Below are positions 61,821-64,000 of a DNA stretch of 64,000 bases, piece after piece. The notes below the pieces were generated by a model. That model searched no databases. It had not been told where the DNA came from and was given only the letters and a program-made list of their open reading frames with translations. Each line of letters starts with the position of its first letter. Positions within the stretch are counted from its first letter, which is position 1. This stretch comes from Henckelia pumila (lineage: Eukaryota; Streptophyta; Magnoliopsida; Lamiales; Gesneriaceae): positions 156,069,753 to 156,133,752 of the forward strand of contig NC_133123.1 of NCBI RefSeq assembly GCF_033568475.1. The letters are read 5' to 3'. The position numbers were made by a program, and so were the translations under genes.

Positions 61821-63142
61821 CTCAAAGGCTCATTTACAAGCTTGGAGATTGCTGTCACAACCAGATTCTCTTGTTTCAAAACTGTTTAAAGCCAAATACT
61901 TTCCGCAAGACTCCCTTTTGAGTGCTCGAATGGGCCGTAATCCGTCCTATACATGGCGTAGCATTTTATGGGGACGAGACTTGTTAAAAAAAAGAATACG
62001 TTGGAGAATTGGTTCAGGTACGCAGGTGTGTGTGTTTAATGACCCATGGTTGTTAAGACCTATGACATTTCGACCAATAACCACGCCCTCCATTAATAAT
62101 GGAGGGTTGTATGTCATCTGGAAATGGAATTACACTAAATCTGGGGATTCCACTGTAAAGACTAAAGAGTGGTTACAATCTTGCCATGGACTCAGGTGAA
62201 CAAAGCAGTGCAGGAAATTCAGGAAATATGGTTTTCTTTATCACAAACTATGGAGTCTACAAATTCCAAATAAGATTAAGATACACTTTTGGCGTGCGTT
62301 AAAGGAGATCTTACCGTGTCGAGCAAACCTATTATCTCGGAAAATACTCAGTGATCCAGTTTGTTCGCGATGTCACTCTTCTCCAGAAGACTAACTTTCA
62401 TGCTTTGTGGAAATGTCAGGCGGCTCAAAGGGTCTGGACTCTCTCGGCTCTTTGGCCGTTGCTGGTCGGATTTAAGGGATCCACTTTGTTCGATTTGTGG
62501 GAATGGGTGACTGCTAATGGTAAACGAAATGACTGGAAACTTTTTGCGATGATCTCCTGGAGCTTATGGATGCCCGTAACAAGTTCGTATTTGAAGCTCG
62601 ACGGGATGGTGAGACACAGATCCTTGATTGAGCTAATTCTCTATTGGTGGCGTTTGAATCTTGTAATCCAGTACCATCATCACGGAGCTCATTTTCTGTT
62701 GTACCGACTCGATGGATCAAGTTGGAATTGTTGCTCGTGATGCGTGTGGATTGGTGAGGTGATTGTCTCATCGTTTATGTGTCTTCAAGGCTCCTTCGCT
62801 CCACACCTGGCGGAGATGATGCCTATAAAAGAAGGTATTTTGCCGGCTATTTCTTACAATTGGTCAAGGTGGACTATTGAATCTGATGCTTCTAATGTGA
62901 TTCACCAACTCTCCAATTGTACACATTTTGCGATGGAAGCTTTGTTAGTTCGTTCTATAAAAGAGTTGCTTTTGCAACACCCTCTAGCTGCTATTGATCA
63001 TTGGTTGCTCATGTGTTGGCATCTAAGACTTTGTATAGTGGTTGCTCTTTTAAGTTTTCTGATTATTACCCATCGTTTTTGGATAAACTTGTAATCCACG
63101 ACCAAAGCTAATATTTATATATATGTTTATGTTTCAAAAAAG
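61821..63142 (+). pseudogene. 5'-truncated LINE (L1-type) remnant: RT C-terminus, zf-RVT, RNase H
   Basis: Begins with AHLQAWRLLSQPDSLVSK, then FKAKYFPQDSLLSARMGRNP and YTWRSILWGRDLLKK, the conserved stretch after plant LINE reverse transcriptase. The zinc-binding reverse transcriptase domain follows in other frames (KIHFWRALKEILPCRANLL, CSRCH), then an RNase H-like domain (FAPHLAEMMPIKEGILPAIS, WTIESDASNVIHQLSN). Several stops and frame changes break it. The 3' end has ATGTTTCAAAAAAGG, like a short decayed A tail. It lies just after the formin gene. Only the last part of ORF2 is present and it cannot be active. Confidence 0.8.
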
Positions 63143-63399
63143 GAAAAAGAAATTTGATTGATTGCTGCGTCTAAGAAATATGGAGGGCGAAACTTGTTCA
63201 ATTTACATTTGTCGATAAATTTATTATTAGACATAGTTTGATGTGAAATATTATAGTCAACATCTTTTTTATAGTTTCAAGTTTTACAATAATTAAAAGC
63301 GATTTGTAATCTTATATTTCTATTTATTATTTCTTCATTCGTCATGAAAGTGGTGTATGAGTTTATTAAAATTTATGGTAAAATTTATGGACGAGTAGT

Positions 63400-63560
63400 A
63401 TTCTTCTATAGGATCAATGATCAAGATTTAAAATTTTCATGTGAGGTTCACACTTTATTGGACCCCATAGAAAATAATGGATGATCAAATCTGACCTTAC
63501 CCCTAGCAGGATCGAAGTACCCGCCACTACTCGGCACCGTTGAGCAACTACTTTGATGTC
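63400..63560 (-). mobile_element. SINE-like fragment
   Basis: On the minus strand, AGTTGCTCAACGGTGCC (63551-63535) resembles an A box, and TACTTCGATCCTG (63519-63507) a B box about 30 bases on, followed by AGGGGTAAGGTC and an AT-rich tail. No tail run or target duplication was found, so this is tentative. Confidence 0.35.
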
Positions 63561-64000
63561 ATATGTATAATCATCTATATAATGATTGATTTAAACTTGG
63601 TTTAGTTATTTCGATTTTAGTTTAAAAAAACGTAATTATACCATTTATGTAGAATTCATTTTTTTTTAATGGAAGAAAATTGTTATAACTGAATCTTAGA
63701 TCCAAGATTTTCTCCTATAGTAAGTACCTTGTCGCTGGATGAACTACGTCCATTTGTAGAATTCATTTTGAGTGCTACCATTGTGAGGAATCATAAAGTT
63801 GCACTCCAAGCTTGCCACTTTTGTGCTCTTATCATAGTGTGAAGTTTTCGTGAGAGCAATAATGAAAATCATGGTTGTATCTTGTAAGTTACATCGAGCA
63901 CCATTTTATCATTTATTATACACAAAATTATTATAAAATAAGATCAAATCCTTGAAATATTTGTCTTCTCCAATAATTGAAGGGCCTTAACTTTAAAAAC
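63561..64000. other. AT-rich end of window
   Basis: No gene or named repeat is supported. ATGTAGAATTCATTTTTTTTTAA (63648 on) has a loose echo in TTGTAGAATTCATTTTGAG (63754 on), a possible small duplication. Confidence 0.35.

Overview
This is a stretch of plant nuclear genome. Genes are split by many GT-AG introns, intergenic DNA is very AT-rich, and non-coding transposons (SINE, LINE remnant, hAT, Helitron, MITEs) are abundant. The gene set is typical of a eudicot. An asterid, perhaps Lamiales, is my guess from the style of the dispersed repeats; the species is not determined.

Layout. (1) 29-4474, plus: all but the first exon(s) of a bacterial-type (type IA) DNA topoisomerase I, the organelle-type plant enzyme. 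(2) 4475-10832: intergenic, with a tRNA-derived SINE flanked by target-site duplications. (3) 10833-16221, minus: ten-exon kelch-repeat protein in which most kelch blades sit on their own exon. (4) 17139-20786, minus: LRR receptor kinase orthologous to Arabidopsis NILR1 (At1g74360). (5) 20787-31816: an 11-kb repeat-rich block. It holds a 587-bp fold-back element with near-identical arms, a 5.2-kb Helitron candidate carrying a broken RPA-like (DUF223) gene and a striking internal rearrangement, and a non-autonomous hAT element with a perfect 8-bp duplication. (6) 31817-34170, minus: APO3-type organellar RNA-splicing factor. (7) 34171-39780: AT-rich intergenic with decayed MITEs. (8) 40039-44948, plus: CDK-like kinase with an N-terminal MGC acylation signal (IBS1/At1g18670 type). 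(9) 44949-47415: intergenic with a recent tandem duplication. (10) 47416-60994, plus: 17-exon class II formin (FH20/FH13 type) with PTEN-like, C2-like, FH1 and FH2 regions; one intron holds a hAT element that itself holds another TIR element. (11) 60995-64000: formin 3' UTR, a 5'-truncated LINE remnant and a SINE-like fragment.

The six genes do not form a pathway. They are separate housekeeping, signalling, organelle and cytoskeleton genes. Three of them (kelch, NILR1, IBS1-type kinase) have Arabidopsis counterparts that, from memory, lie close together on chromosome 1, which suggests conserved gene order.

Gene models are by eye: exon junctions were chosen for GT-AG borders and reading-frame continuity, and each full coding sum is divisible by three. 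I found no wholly new biological system. The most unusual signal is the Helitron-internal inverted copy bracketed by 248-bp direct repeats (26539-29048), followed by the nested transposon inside the formin intron.
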